NCBI GenBank assembly: GCA_023374045.1
Contig: CM041781.1
Span: 144,948,982-145,012,981 of the forward strand
Direction of reading: 5' to 3'
DNA from: Limonium bicolor
Lineage: Eukaryota; Streptophyta; Magnoliopsida; Caryophyllales; Plumbaginaceae
Length of the DNA stretch: 64,000 nucleotides
Shown: positions 33,291 through 46,305 of the stretch, piece by piece
Layout of the letters: every line of letters begins with the position of its first letter
How positions within the stretch are numbered: position 1 is the first letter of the stretch
Translations under genes and position numbers: made by a program
The notes under the pieces: model-generated
What the model saw: only the letters and a program-made list of their open reading frames with translations
The model's database searches: none
What the model was told of the DNA's origin: nothing

Positions 33291-36200
33291 GTGGACAATG
33301 ACTCTTGGTTTCTAGATAGTGGATGCTCACGACATATGACAGGAGACCCTGGCAAGTTCACGACTCTCTCTCAACACCATGGGGGAAAGGTCACTTTCGG
33401 CGACAATGCTCATGGTGAAATCATTGGTATTGGAACCGTCAGTAATCCCTCTCTCTTTAAGATAGAAAATATTAATTTAGTAGATGGACTTGGACATAAC
33501 CTTCTAAGTATCTCTCAAATATGTGATCTCTCTAATGTTGTTCTTTTCTCGGCCTCTGACTGCAAAATCTTTGATGAGCAAACAGGTCTTCTAAAAGCCA
33601 CTGGTATAAGGGTGAACAATCTTTACAAGTTATCTCTTGAAAACCCTAACCTAGATGGCACTCTCTGTCTCAGTGTACAGGACAAAAATATCTCCTTATG
33701 GCACTTTCGTTTAGGTCATGCACACGGCAAACTCCTAAACAAAATCAAAAACAAAAATCTTGTAGTAGGATTCCCTCAGACAAACTTCTTCCAGACCGAC
33801 ACCCTCTGTCCTGCGTGCGTACAAGGGAAACATTCGAGAGCAAGTTTTCCAGGTAAAACAGAAATGTCTACATCATCTCCGCTGGACATGCTGCACATGG
33901 ATCTATGTGGACCAATACGTGTTCAAAGCAAGAGTGGTAAGAAGTATGCTCTAGTCATCGTCGATGACTATTCGCGTTGGACATGGGTACTCTTTCTTAA
34001 GAACAAGCCGAAAACATTTTCTGAATTCGAAACTCTGTTCAAAATGATTACTAACAAACTGTTCACTACTGTCAAGACAATTCGTTCTGACAATGGTACA
34101 TAATTTTGCAATTTCCAGTTTTCAGAATTTTGCAGGACAAAGGGAATCATGCATCAAACATCAGCTGCTCGTACTCCACAACAAAATGGAGTAGTAGAAC
34201 GAAAGAATCGCACCTTGGTAGAAATGGCAAGAACAATGCTCATTGATAGTAACCTCCCAGCCTCATACTGGGCAGAAGCTATCAACATTGCAACATACAT
34301 CTTAAATCGAGCATCAATTCATCCCTTCATCGGCAAAATCCCATATGAAATTATCAAAGGTTGCCCTCCTTCAGTAACTCATCTACGGCGCTTTGGATGC
34401 AAGTGTTTCATACACAACAATGGAAAAGATAATCTCGACAAATTTGCTTCTAAAAGTGATGAAGGAATCTTCCTTGGATACTCATCACATAGTCGAGCTT
34501 ATAGAGTACTCAATAAACGCACATCATGTCTTGAAGAAAGTCCTCATATTCGTTTTGAAGAACTCTCTAACTCTAGCGACTGCGAACACAACCCAAATGA
34601 ACCACACGAAGATGCCTCAGATACTACCTTCATTGAAATACCAGTAGCTACCATCCCTGCACCACAAACACCTCTTGCAGCAGACTCATCCTCCGACAGC
34701 GACGATGACCATGATAACTCATTCAAGGATGCCTCACCTACTCCAACACATGAACCACCACCTCCTCCACAAACCACAACCACAACCACACCTAACAATC
34801 ACCAAACACCAGATCCCTCCACTAGTCTTCCATCAACCTCCGCAAGAAAATTTCAACAAGCCTCCGCTCACCCAATTACTCAAATCCTAAGTGATCCATC
34901 CAAAGGCGTTCAAACACACAGTGAGATCCATCAGAATCTCTGTGCCTTCAATGCCTTCCTATCCACAATCGAACCTAAGAATGTCCAACAAGCTCTATAG
35001 GATCATGACTGGATACTCACCATGCAAGAAGAACTACATTCTCTGCAAAGACACTCTGTCTGGCGACTTGTTCCCTGTCCAACCAACCATAAACCAATTG
35101 GTACCAAATGGGTGTTTCGCAACAAGTTAGATGATCAAGGGAATATCTCTCGCAACAAAGCTAGACTGGTAGTTTAGGGATACACTCAAGCTGAAGGAAT
35201 TGATTACGATGAAACTTATGCTCCAGTAGCTCGAATTGAGGCCATTCGAATACTCATGGCCTACGCAGCTCATCGAGGTATGAAGCTCTACCAAATGGAT
35301 GTAAAAACTGCATTTCTACATGGATACATCGACAGAGATGTTTATGTTGCTCAACGTCCGGGTTTCGAAGATCCACATCACCTGGAGTATGTCTACAAGT
35401 TAGATAAAGCGTTATATGGCCTGAAGCAGACACCACGGGCATGGTATGAGCGTCTTTCATCTTACTTATTGTCCCATGGATTCATTCGAGGTAAAGTTGA
35501 CAAAACTCTTTTCACTCTCACCAAAGGTGAAGACATACTCATTGTGCAAATCTACGTGGACAATATAATTTATGGATCCACTATTCCTGAATTATGTTCA
35601 TTCTTTTCTGATCTCATGAGTAAAGAGTTTGAAATGAGTGCTCTTGGAGAGTTAAAATTCTTTTTAGGTCTTCAAATCACTCAGCAAGAAAACGGGACTC
35701 AAATTCATCAACAGAAATACATTCACGAGCTGTTACTCAAATACAAGATGCAGGACTCGAAAGCCACACCCACTCCAATGTCCGCAACAGAGAAACTACA
35801 TCTAGATGAAAAAGGAATTGCTGTTGATGCTACACTATACAGAGGTATGATAGGTTCTCTCCTTTACTTAACAGCAAGTAGGCCTGATATTCTCTATGCT
35901 GTATGTCTCTGTGCAAGATTTCAGGCAAACCCGAAAGAATCACACCTACAAAGCGTAAAGCGAATCTTTTGCTATTTGAAAAGCACCCGGAACATGTACC
36001 TCTGGTACCCAAGTACTCATGATTTCACACTAATGGGTTATAGTGATTCTGATTTTGCAAGCTCCTTATTAGACAGAAAAAGCACGTCTGGCATTGTACA
36101 ATTTTTGGGACTTTATCTTGTCGCCTGGAGTTCAAAGAAGCAAAACACGGTAGCCTTGTCATCTGCAGAGGCCGAATATGTCTCCGCAGCTGCTTGCTGT

Positions 36201-36492
36201 GCACAGATACTCTGGATACAACAACAATTACAGGACTATCTCATTCCTCCTACTTGTACCACAATTTTCTGTGACAATAATAGTGCTATTGATTTATCTA
36301 AAAACCGTGTTCATCATTCCAGGACAAAGCACATTGAAATTCGTCATCATTTCTTAAGGGATTGCGTTGAAAAAGGGCAGATACAAATATGTTCCTACTT
36401 CAGATCAACTGGCGGACATATTCACCAAACCGTTGCAACGAGGTCCTTTTGAAGCTCTACGTTCACAACTAGGTATGACCCGTATGACTTAG
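33291..36492 (+). pseudogene. Sirevirus-like pol (protease, integrase, RT, RNase H), broken
   Basis: Protease site DSG is in WFLDSGCSRHMTGD at 33303-33344. Integrase shows the HHCC finger (LWHFRLGHAHGK...CPACVQGKH), then Asp in HMDLCGPI, Asp in RSDNGT and Glu in QNGVVERKNR. A TAA at 34101-34103 falls just after the second Asp. After a Pro/Thr-rich linker and TAG at 34998-35000, reverse transcriptase follows (TKWVFRNKLDD, YQMDVKTAFLHGYI, YGLKQTPRAWYERL), with a TAG at 35175-35177. The catalytic box reads YVDN (35553-35564) instead of YVDD, so the second metal-binding Asp is lost. RNase H (GYSDSDFASS, SSAEAEYVSAA, FCDNNSAIDLSKN) is mostly open. A frameshift near 36390 precedes the ADIFTKPLQRGPF end, and the frame closes at 36490-36492. 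Confidence 0.9.
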
Positions 36493-38822
36493 CTAAGGTT
36501 GTATCTCCTTCTCCTGTTTTTTCAATGACTGAGTAAAACGCATGAATACGTCTGATAACCTAGTCTGTCTATCAAATAAACAAAACACCGGCGCAAAACA
36601 CAAGCATTCTCTCTTCTGAAAAACTACCCGCGAAATTTACGACCAGTAATCCACAACAACTGAAATACCCCGAACTTAAATATGGTGAGTAGAATATTTT
36701 AATATGGTATTTAAAGGCCTAATAGTGCCTAAGTAATTTTTGGTAAGGAAAATAAATCCAAAAGAAATGAGAAAAACGCTTAGAAAGCGGAAAACGCTAA
36801 AACAAGCGTTAAATAACCATAGGAGGTACAAGACCTCGGTTATAGTATCGTAAGTATTCCTAAGGCCTATTCATGCCTAATTAGTATACGGGAACGATTC
36901 CCGAAGAAAACGGATCCAAGAAATGTATTAAAACGCTAAAAGAGCTTTAGCGCACGTTTTTCGAGGAAACCTGAAAACATGACTTTAAGTGGTCAAACAG
37001 ACCCGTAAAAATTATAAATCATTAAATAATAATTATTAAGCATTTACGGAAGCTTAATAACCAATAAAAATAAAGAAACGAGAAAATTCCGGAAAACGGG
37101 CCCGGTTAGTGAATAGTATCAAAACCGGGTAAAATAACGAGCGTTTCTGTAAAAGACGGAAAACACTCCAGCTAGTATAACAGTGGGGGGCCGGTTTTTA
37201 CTGGTATAAACAGCTCACTCTCACACACACAAGTAACAAATAAGTAAATCAAAAAGTAGAAAAAGTACAAAAGTGAAGTAGCCCTCTCTCACCTCTCATT
37301 CTCACTTTTCCCTCTTCTCTCTCCCCTTTCTTTTTCTCTCACCGTCTCCTTCCTCCCTTCTCTGATTTGGGGCGATTTTGGGAGCTCTCCCATGGCTTCC
37401 ATGGCAACTCCACCTTCATCCTCATGCTCCATCCACATGTGAGCTCCAAATCAAAAACAAAATACATATTTGAACTCCTCTCTTCAAGCTCTACATTTCT
37501 ATCTTTTCAAAATCTGAAAATGAGCAACTTCATCTCCATGGGTTTTCCCCATTTGAAGAGAAAAGCACACCATTATGGAGCTTGGAGTCTCCTCTTCCTC
37601 CTAAGGTAAAAAGTTTCAAGAAAAATCCATTTTTCCTCCATTCTCTATAGTGGCCGATTTTGCCCCTTCTTGTAATGCCTTGTTTCTTCTTTGTTTGAGC
37701 TTGGTTAAACTCTCCAATGGTGGAGGAACCCTCCTTTGCATTCAAGGCTTGAAAACCTCTCTTAAAAGCTCCAAGGTAAAAACCCTAACTAATGGTAATC
37801 TAAACCATTCATTGAATTAGTGAAGTTTTAAGAGATTAGAATTCTAATTATTTTCTCCTCATGTAATTTGGGTGTTGGGATGGAGTTTGGAAACTCCATC
37901 CCCCACATGGCCGATTTTGCAAGAAAAAGAGAAGGAGAAGAAGTGGAAATGAAATGAAGGAAATGTAAGCTCAAGGTAAGAGTTCTTCCTTAATGCGAAA
38001 TTTTGATGCATTAGGATAATGGGAATGGGTAAACCAATTTAAAGGAACCAAAATAATGTAGTAGAATTGTAATTGTGAAAGTTTGGGTATTTGTGAACAA
38101 GTATGTGGATTGTAGGCCTTAGAGCCAAGGAATTGTGTATGTGTATTGATATTGTGTTTTGAGGAATCAAAGATGTATTAAGATTGCTTTGTGTTGCTGG
38201 TAGGACCCTTGTATGGGTGTGGCTAGAATAGGAAGGATTTTGGTGGTAATGGGTATGTGTGGATAAGTGAGAATTGTAGGTGAACTATGGAAAAATTTTG
38301 ATAGGAATATGTACATTTGTGGATGACTTGGTGAATGGGAGAACCAAGATGTGTATTGGATTTAGTAAAGGTGGTTAATGACCATGGAGTGGTAATTATG
38401 GTATGAGAGTACCAGGATGTAAAATCTGTAGCAAAGTGTATTAAAATGCATTGGAGAAGTTAGGAAGAATTGGAGTATAAGACTTAGTAAAATGAATGTT
38501 GGACTTGGGTATAGATATTGTATATGCTTGGAAATGTATTTGGGATACTAGGAGTAGCATTGGTAGAGGGAGTATTGAATGGTAGAGGTTTAAATGAAAA
38601 TCTGTAGCATGAGGGTAAAGAAAACAATGGTAAGAATTGAAAGGAAGTGAGGAGAAATTGTGTATGTGGATTAGAGAAGAGTAAGGAATTGTTGGGTGAA
38701 CTAAGGCAATTTGGAGGGCCTAGATAGTGTGTAAACATGTGGGATTACATGTAGGAAGATTGGGGAAGTAATGGGTAAAAGAGAGGACTGAAAACAGATT
38801 TTAAAACTGAAGTACTGGGCCG

Positions 38823-39213
38823 GACCGGACTTGCGACCGGACTTGCAAGTTCGGTCGAGCCCAGAATTACAAAGACGGGAAACCTTCTGGAATAGACCGG
38901 ACTTGTGACCGGACTTGCAAGTTCGGTCGGACCAGAAAACTCTCCCGTCTGAAACCTTCTGGAATGGACCGAACTTGAGACCGGACTTGCAAGTTCGGTC
39001 GGCCAGAAAAATTCCCGTAATGCAAGCGACTGGAAAGGACCGACCTTGCGACCGGACTTGCAAGGTCGGTCGGGCTAAAATTTTCAAGTATGAAACTTAC
39101 TGGAATGGACCGACCTTGGGACCGGACTTGCAAGGTCGGTCGAGCCTAGAATTTTGCCGATAAGTAACTTACTGACTTGGACCGAACTTGCCACCGGACT
39201 TGCAAGTTCGGTC
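38823..39213 (+). repeat. Array of six hairpins, 70-72 bp period (LARD-2 5' LTR)
   Basis: Six units start at 38823, 38895, 38967, 39038, 39108 and 39180. Each has an 11-bp stem around a constant ACCGGACTTG-containing loop. Units 3 and 6 pair GACCGAACTTG with CAAGTTCGGTC. Units 4 and 5 pair GACCGACCTTG with CAAGGTCGGTC. Units 1 and 2 have GACCGGACTTG, giving one G-U pair. The 3' LTR copy is at 48468-48858. Confidence 0.9.
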
Positions 39214-39261
39214 GAGTCAAGACAAAAAAAAAATGTATGTATGATTATAGTTATCATATGT

Positions 39262-39264
<3 letters not shown>

Positions 39265-39303
<39 letters not shown>
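39265..39303. repeat. (TA)n microsatellite in the LARD-2 5' LTR
   Basis: About 19 TA units. The same site in the 3' LTR (48905-48953) is a compound CA/TA repeat, so this tract changed after insertion. Confidence 0.9.
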
Positions 39304-39306
<3 letters not shown>

Positions 39307-40359
39307 TATACACATATGTATATGTAAATGTAGTAGTACATCATTAATGGAATGGAATGGTGAAGGAATACACATGTGAGTAAGGAAACAAGATAAGGAA
39401 GTTGTAAGTATAAGAACATTAAGTACACCGGGATAACGGGGTAAGTAGGGGAGTAGTAAGTATTTGAATATCGTACGAGCATAGTATTAATAACAATGTT
39501 GGAAACATTATCAGTGGAACAAGTGTGAACCAAGGAACAAGGGAACACACGGTAGAGCTAACTCCGGTGAAAGGTATGATTTCCTCATGCCCCGTATGCT
39601 AACCGAGTTACGTTGATTTGTGTGCTGTATGCGGCTAATCAAGACTAAAGCATGAAAACGGTTTATTGCCTTTCGTTGCATGTCTTGTTGTATGTTGATT
39701 GAGCTAACCTTCTTGATTGATTGTGTGGCCTCACTTAGTGCGTAGACCGACTTGTAGATGAGTCTTATTGTGTATTGACTCGTAGTAAGAGTCATGTGTG
39801 AACCAATGGAACCATAGCAACGCACTAAACCAACGAACCAATAAACGATAACGTAAATCAATGAACTCACTAGAATGTGAGAGAGTGTACGGGAGTAATA
39901 ACCTCCCGATAACGGTAGGAGAAACGAAATGAATAATCCACAAACAAAAAGTAGTGGAAGTATATAAGTAACCTCTATTAGAGGAATTATTCTTGGTGCA
40001 AGACAGGAACCATGAGAGTAGTAAAGAATGATGAGGGATCTCCAAACCCCTTAGCGATTAGTCGACCCATTATGAGAGGACCCGACTGATGTAAGTATGT
40101 CCCGAACATGAGAGTATTCGATGCGTTGGGGAAACCCTTAAATCTGAGGATACTAGTCGGTTGTAATTCCCTAAGCTAGTGGAGGTTATCAAGAGAGATA
40201 CTTCTAGGCTAATCCACGAGATGTATTATACTCTGAGAGAAGAGTGTTGGGAATTTGAGTAGTCCGGTACAAACGGGCATTTGAGTATTTGAGGAGCTAA
40301 GCGTATAGCCCTCGTATTGTAGGTCCGGTGGCGAGTATTGTGTATGACTCCGCCCAGAG

Positions 40360-40640
40360 GCCAAGTAATGAGTAACGAGTATCGCGTATGTATGAGTAAA
40401 GTAATGAGTACCGAGTAAGAAGTGAGTATGAGTATGTAATGAGTACCGAGTACTGAGTATGTATGAGCAAGTATCGAGTATTGAGTACGTATGAGTAAGT
40501 AAGGAGTATTGAGTAGTGAGTATGCACAAGTATAGTAACGAGTACAGAGTAAGGATCGTGTGCGAGTAAGGTATTGAACATGGAGTGATGAGTATGCAAG
40601 AGTAAGGAGTAAGTATGAGTAGAGTAACGAATATCGAACA
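40360..40640 (+). repeat. GAGTA-rich degenerate tract in the LARD-2 LTR
   Basis: The pentamer GAGTA (also AGTAAC, AGTACC, AGTATC) recurs dozens of times with irregular spacing. The reverse strand therefore shows a spurious long frame of Tyr/Ser/Leu/Thr. The 3' LTR copy is at about 50011-50290. It occupies the position of the ACCC/GGGT array of LARD-1. Confidence 0.7.
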
Positions 40641-40798
40641 CAGTACGAAGAGTAATGAATGTATAACAAATACGAATGGTTGACTATTGAATTGTCTTCC
40701 TTAGTAAGTATTGAACTTGTATACTTATGTAGGTATTTTAATTGTATTGTTGTAGCATGAGTATGTATGTATGCATGTAAAATGAACTCCATGTATAT

Positions 40799-40902
40799 CC
40801 GACCCAAAGTAGTCGGCGTACCGCGGTTAGCACGCGGTATATGCGGATTTCATATGCAGCGTAAGCTGACCCCCTAGGGGGACCATTTTTAGTGTGCAGG
40901 TA
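40799..40902 (+). promoter_or_regulatory. Hairpin cassette near the LARD-2 LTR 3' end
   Basis: Same three elements as in LARD-1: CCGAC/GTCGG, ACCGCG/CGCGGT and the palindrome CCCCCTAGGGGG (40870-40881). A T-run and GTGTGCAGGTA follow. The 3' LTR copy (50450-50552) has lost one C of the palindrome. Confidence 0.6.
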
Positions 40903-41290
40903 TTCAAAGCTGACCACCGTTCGAGAGAGGAGGACGGGGACTGCTACATAAGCATGGGTAGTTGAGAAAAGGGAATCGTATTTGTAACGTAGTATGAATT
41001 TGGAAGTTTAGACTGTATCGGTAATGTAAGGATTGTAGTATGCTCGGTATAGTATTGTATTGGAGTTGTATCGAATTATGGATTGGTATGCAAGGGAAAG
41101 TAATGTATTGTGTAGAGCACTCGGTATGTTCATATTCATCAGACCGATAGTATGTAGTATTGTAACTCGCCTTGTTAGTCACGTGGGTGACTAACGGCAT
41201 TGTACACCCGCCGTTGAGTAAGTAATATCCGCTGCGAAGGTAAGTATGGTACGATAATGACGGTATTAGCGGTAAGGGTGTTACAAAAAG

Positions 41291-41318
41291 TGGTATCAGA
41301 GCGAAGTATCGCTCTGAT
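41291..41318 (+). other. LARD-2 primer binding site inside a perfect stem-loop
   Basis: TGGTATCAGAGC (41291-41302) overlaps the stem ATCAGAGCGA (41295-41304), loop AGTA, TCGCTCTGAT (41309-41318). It is identical to LARD-1. Confidence 0.9.
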
Positions 41319-44300
41319 GGATGAAATACCGAGTCTAGGTAAATACCGAGTTAGGAAGTAGAGACTTAGGGCTAAGGGTTGAGTGTTAGCGAGTGAGGTA
41401 CGCTAGTTAGGAACTTCCGCGTGAACCGGAAACCTACAACAACCATACCCCACCCTCCGCAACCCACGGTATTAAGATGGAAAATAATGCCAGAGAGATG
41501 GAAGGACCTCTCACACTCGGGTAAAACCCGATCCGGCAGTCGCAAAGATAAACTTGAATAGAAAAAGAACCTGTCATACGGTAGAGTCCAAGAACTGGAA
41601 GTCCTGAAGATGGTTCCCGTTGAATGACAAGGACCGCACTTAATGGCGGAGGAATGAAGATCCTAAGCACTAGGATAAAGGAATTTACGACACCATGGGG
41701 CGACATGCTTCGCAGTCGCGAGAACCATGTGTAGCCAGCAAGAAGAGAAGCACAATCGTGCAATGAAGCAAGGAAGATGGAGTAACAAGCCGAGACAAGA
41801 GAGTCTACGGACTGTAATCTTTGATGATACCAACAACGGTATACAAACCGACTAAGGAATTAGTCGAGGTTGGACTAATACTAAACCTACATGCCAAGAG
41901 GCTGTACTAACTGAACAACATAGTTCAGATAATTATGAAAGAAATCATAACACAGCACCTATAGGACCGCAACATGGTTCCTAAGGATAAGTCAAGTCTC
42001 GTTAACCACACTGAAGGTGTGAGACACCCGGATGGACGACAATCAAGTCAAGTATCCTGAGAAGCGACTCAGGAGATCGATCACCAAGATCAAAAGATCA
42101 AAGGAATATCTAATAAGACCACCAATTATGGATGGAAACAATACCGTAACCGGTATACGTTAACCGAAAAACAACCTACCCGCGCACTTGCCCAGGGCAA
42201 GTGCAGCAACTACAAGACGGTTGGAAGGCTTTTAACAACCCGTAAATACTTGTTAAAGTACCGCTATGACGAATGGAGCAACTATAGGATCACCAATCCT
42301 AAGTACTTAAATAATGAAACCTCGGAAAGGCTTAACGGCCCGTCCATTGTATTAGGAGTATACCGGTCAGCAAGAAGCTGAACTTGGTCAAGACCTGAAT
42401 CATGGCAACGCCATGAAGAATTTCATTTAACACCGAACCATTATTTCAAAACCCAAATTTTTCTTCAAAATCACAAACTCTTCTTTTAAACCCTGGATTT
42501 TTTTTTAAAACCAAACCAACGGAATCACGGTGAGTATCATAGAGTGACACAAGAGGAGTTGACAATAGAATACTTCACCTAGGCGTGCGACGAACACTAC
42601 GAGTGTACCCAAATACGGGATGTGGGGCGACCGCACTCCGAAGGAGCTTGCGGGCCTGACATGTAGTTAGATAAGTGGTAATGTGCCAAGACGGTACCCC
42701 ACGTATGTATACATGTAGTGTACGAAACACGGGAAGTAGTCAACTCTGTTCTATGGACCATAAGCAAATTCAACCAGAATAGTTGGATACCTCGAACGAG
42801 CAAAGGGAACTCAGATAAGCTTACAAGCTAAGGAGTCAAGAACCTACTACAGGAGGATGATTAAGAGTTAAAAGTGCGAGAAGCACTAACAACTGAATAA
42901 AGACATTGAATATGTCTTGAATAAATTAAAGTAAAGCATGATGACTGGAAGGAGTACCCAGTCTAAGCACAGTAAGGCAAATGCCTAACATTAAAACAGC
43001 AGTGTTCAATGAACGGGATAGAATTCCCAGAACAACTACCACAAACACACAGGGTGATGTGACAAGGTACCGGAAATACCATTCATCACCGGAAGGGATA
43101 TCAAATCCGTTATAACACAAGGAAAAACACCAATGGTCTACCCTAAGAACGGGAGACGTTACAACCCTAAACGGATAACTTAGATCCAGAACCGCAAGGT
43201 AGGACAACAAACTGAAAATACTCATACATGTCAGAGGCTACCGTATAATCGGTACTACCCAAGAGCAATCTATGAAGGGTAGCAAGTCAACACAGTTGAA
43301 CGAGATGTAGTGGTAAAAACACCACAATCGAAACGAGCAACCGGTTAGAACACCGATGGGATCCCACTTGATAGGGGATACCCCAAATTAATAAACGGTA
43401 TCGATCAATACCAGGATACAAAAGGGTCTCCAACGAACGGAAGCGTGATGCGACGATCTTATTAGGGAGCCCAGTATCACCCCCAAGCCCAGCGATGGCT
43501 TACGGAGAAGTAACCATTTGGGAACGACCTATGATGAGCAGAGCTCTAGGCAACATGGCTAGTAGGCCATGAAACTGTTACCACACAACTCAACGGTTGC
43601 AAAACCAATGTGAACTATATGGAAAGTGGTCAAGGATGACACCGATAAAAGAGTAACAACCAATAATTGGGATGCCCCTCATAAATGTGAGACCACAAGA
43701 GTGGAACACATGGATCCCAAGAAGGGGATACCACCAGTAACTGTCGGGAAATATATTCCTTTCAGAACTACTAATGTAGCCAAGCTTGAGCATACAATTA
43801 TTGCCAAGCAATGTGAAATAAGCTTCAATGGCAATTGTTGACGACCAATGAGTAACCAGTTATAAAACCAATGTTGCTCAGAGAGCTCAGAAAAATAAAG
43901 TAATACCATATTCTGTATTTGCCAAATACATGGGGAACCATTGCTTGAATGATAGAGATGCATGAGCTGAAGTTAGCAACCGTGGATGCCATGTAAACCA
44001 ATACTGTGGAATCTGTAAGAACATGGTGCGCAAACAGGCGACCAATGTATATGAGTAATCACTAATCTATGGAATTGTTAATTCGGATAGTGGACAGACC
44101 AGGACAACAAGCCAGGAGTCCGCACGAAATGATGAACACCACCTGAAGGAGTAACAATAATTCCTATTACGATCTCATAAGAGAGTTACTACCAAGCGTT
44201 TACGCCTCTGCACTCTGTAGGACTGAGTGTTTTAGTATTGCACCTGTGCAGTTAATGATCAAGTGGGATAGCTAGGAAGATGGAAAATGTAAATCATGGT

Positions 44301-46290
44301 AAATCCTTCCGTACACCAACAAATATGGCATAAGCCAGTTAAGCAAAAGCTCGGAAACAAACCGTGCGGCCTAAGGCCAAAGAAGCACGAAGAGTGTGAA
44401 ACACACCAATAATCACAAGATGTGAATTCCATTGGAATAAAAGCGAAAGGAGACTTAAGAAAGTCACAAGGACCGACGCATGGAAAATGCAAGGTCATAC
44501 AAGTAAAGAACACTTGTAATGAACCAGAGAAACTGGTGTAATTCAGAAGCTGCTAACAACAGAGGAAGCACTACAACCAAGTAGTGACTTAGCCTCACCC
44601 GACAATAAGTCGGAGGAGCTAAGTGAATGAGCACTACCAAACACAACAGTATGTATATAAATGGCCAGGGATCTGGTTAGAAATCTAAAACTCATTGAGT
44701 TCACGCACGGTAAATAATACCACGCGAGATGGAACAGACTTATTCCCACATAAGAGGGATAAAAAGGTGTTGATAGCACATTTAAGATAACAAGAAGGGC
44801 GAATAACCCAAGTTATCAGGGTCGCGCAGCAGAAGCTAGTGGGCCCAGAATTCCAAGAGAAATACACCTAGAAACAAACCCGGTTAAGAGTAAATAAACT
44901 CCGATGAAAATTCTTGAGGGCAGGACTAACCGGTAATACGGTTAAGACCCGTTGATCAAGGAGCATTGTATATAGACCGCATGGAAACTGAAACCACTCC
45001 ATGACGGCTGAATGCCTTCGACCAATGTCCAATGTTGACACATGGTAGATTACGTGGGCGTAATCCCTTTTAAGGGGGGTAGAGCGAAAACCGCGAAATT
45101 TGTGTTTTACGTGATAGGTGCGTAAACTACAATGCGCATAGCGCAAAAGAATTTGTTTTAATGATTGATACTTATGTTACATAAACATTGTATTCACTCA
45201 TTGTGTAATTGTGGTAATTTGGAAGTAAGTATAGCAAAATTAATGGGATATTACACCCACAAATTTCTTGAGTATAGTAGTTGGAGATGATGTAGTAATA
45301 GTTGATGAGATGATTAGTAAGTAAGTAAGTGAATCATATAAATTGGAAAATGTAAGTGTATGATTACGAGTAGCAAGATTAAAAAGATAGAAAATGGAAT
45401 GATGTTTGACGAGCTGTCTGTTTGTATTGAGGTGGGATGTGGAACTTGATTTGCTAGCGATCAAGGGAAGCTAAACACAAATTGGGGTGGAAGGATAATT
45501 CAACACCAATGCTGATCACATTGGGGTTGAAGGACTCTGGAAGCTCCCTTAAGTGGCCACAATAATAACACTAGTAATAGGAATAATCATCATAAATCGA
45601 AATTGGGAGATGTATGCAAGTTTTCAAAATGAATTTCCAAAACTAATTTGGTACAACGTTTTCTTCAAACTTGAGAATGAGGATCGGTTTTAAAACCGCT
45701 CCCACGGGCGCTAGTGGATCTTCCATGCCTAGGCACGGGTATCCGGTCGAAACCATAGGAGGTGAAGCTAGTTTTGAGTCTGTGGAAGTGTAGAGTAGTT
45801 TGAAACCACTACACCGGTTGTACGGTAACAGTGTGTGTTTTGTATTTTTCCAAAGGCACTGGGGCAGCGTAGTCCCGAGTAAGTATGAGTAAAGTATGAG
45901 TAAGTAAGTATAAGTAAGTGCCTGAGGATCTCTATATGTGCAAATGAATTTGATCAGAACCAAAGGACCGTAGAGCCAGAAAGCGTAAGTGCTCAAGTCA
46001 TGACGGCCGTGAACCAGAAAGCGTAAGTGTTCAAACGTGACCGGTTCCTGAGGGATCACTCGCCATTGGGGGAGGATTGTACCTAATTGTCTGCGGATGG
46101 ACCCCCTTGGAGAGGAGTAAAACGGATATTTTTGATTGCTATGCATGCAGTGACATGCTGTTTGGATGCGTAGTATGCATCATGTCAGACATTTGGAGTT
46201 TGACAAGTTATATGTAGAGGTCATAACCTTAGCATAGAGTATATGTACGAGTAACAGTATTAGATTCACTAACTTTGAGGGCAAAGTTCT
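41319..46290 (+). other. Non-coding interior of LARD-2
   Basis: No frame longer than about 170 codons, and none with a known domain. It is collinear with the LARD-1 interior in many blocks. Conserved features include GCGAC/GTCGC (41700-41718), a stem GCACTTGCCC/GGGCAAGTGC with a one-base loop (42184-42204), the TTTACGCCTCTGCACTCTGTA region (about 44200-44220) and the internal polypurine tract (45069-45084). AACTTTGAGGGCAAAGTT before the terminal tract corresponds to the NFEDKV-like relic of LARD-1. Confidence 0.7.
45069..45084 (+). other. Second, internal polypurine tract in LARD-2
   Basis: TTTAAGGGGGGTAGAG, preceded by TTACG/CGTAA. It lies at the same place as in LARD-1, about 1.2 kb before the terminal tract. 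Confidence 0.65.
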
Positions 46291-46305
46291 TTAAGGGGGG
46301 TAGAT
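46291..46305 (+). other. LARD-2 terminal polypurine tract
   Basis: TTAAGGGGGGTAGAT directly precedes the 3' LTR start TGAAATACC at 46306. Confidence 0.85.

Larger units (their letters stand above)
36661..41285 (+). repeat. 5' LTR of LARD-2 (4625 bp)
   Basis: Near-identical to 46306-50924. It contains a TATA-like TATAAACA (37205-37212), a long pyrimidine-rich leader (37270-37360), a 16-codon leader ORF from ATG 37392 (MASMATPPSSSC...), a six-unit hairpin array (38823-39213), a TA microsatellite (39265-39303), a GAGTA-rich tract (about 40360-40640) and a hairpin cassette (40799-40902). It ends GGGTGTTACA at 41285. Confidence 0.92.

Noticed and set aside
38701..39163. Repetitive frames with RTCKSG/LQVRSQ on both strands
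   Set aside because: They arise from the 71-bp hairpin array; both strands show frames because the units are inverted repeats.
40209..40807. Long minus-strand frames (up to 193 codons) rich in Tyr/Ser/Leu/Thr, repeated at 49860-50458
   Set aside because: They are translations of the GAGTA-rich repeat in the LARD-2 LTR and are duplicated only because the LTR is.
45643..46146. 167-codon minus-strand frame in the LARD-2 interior
   Set aside because: No domain, and the matching region of LARD-1 does not keep the frame.
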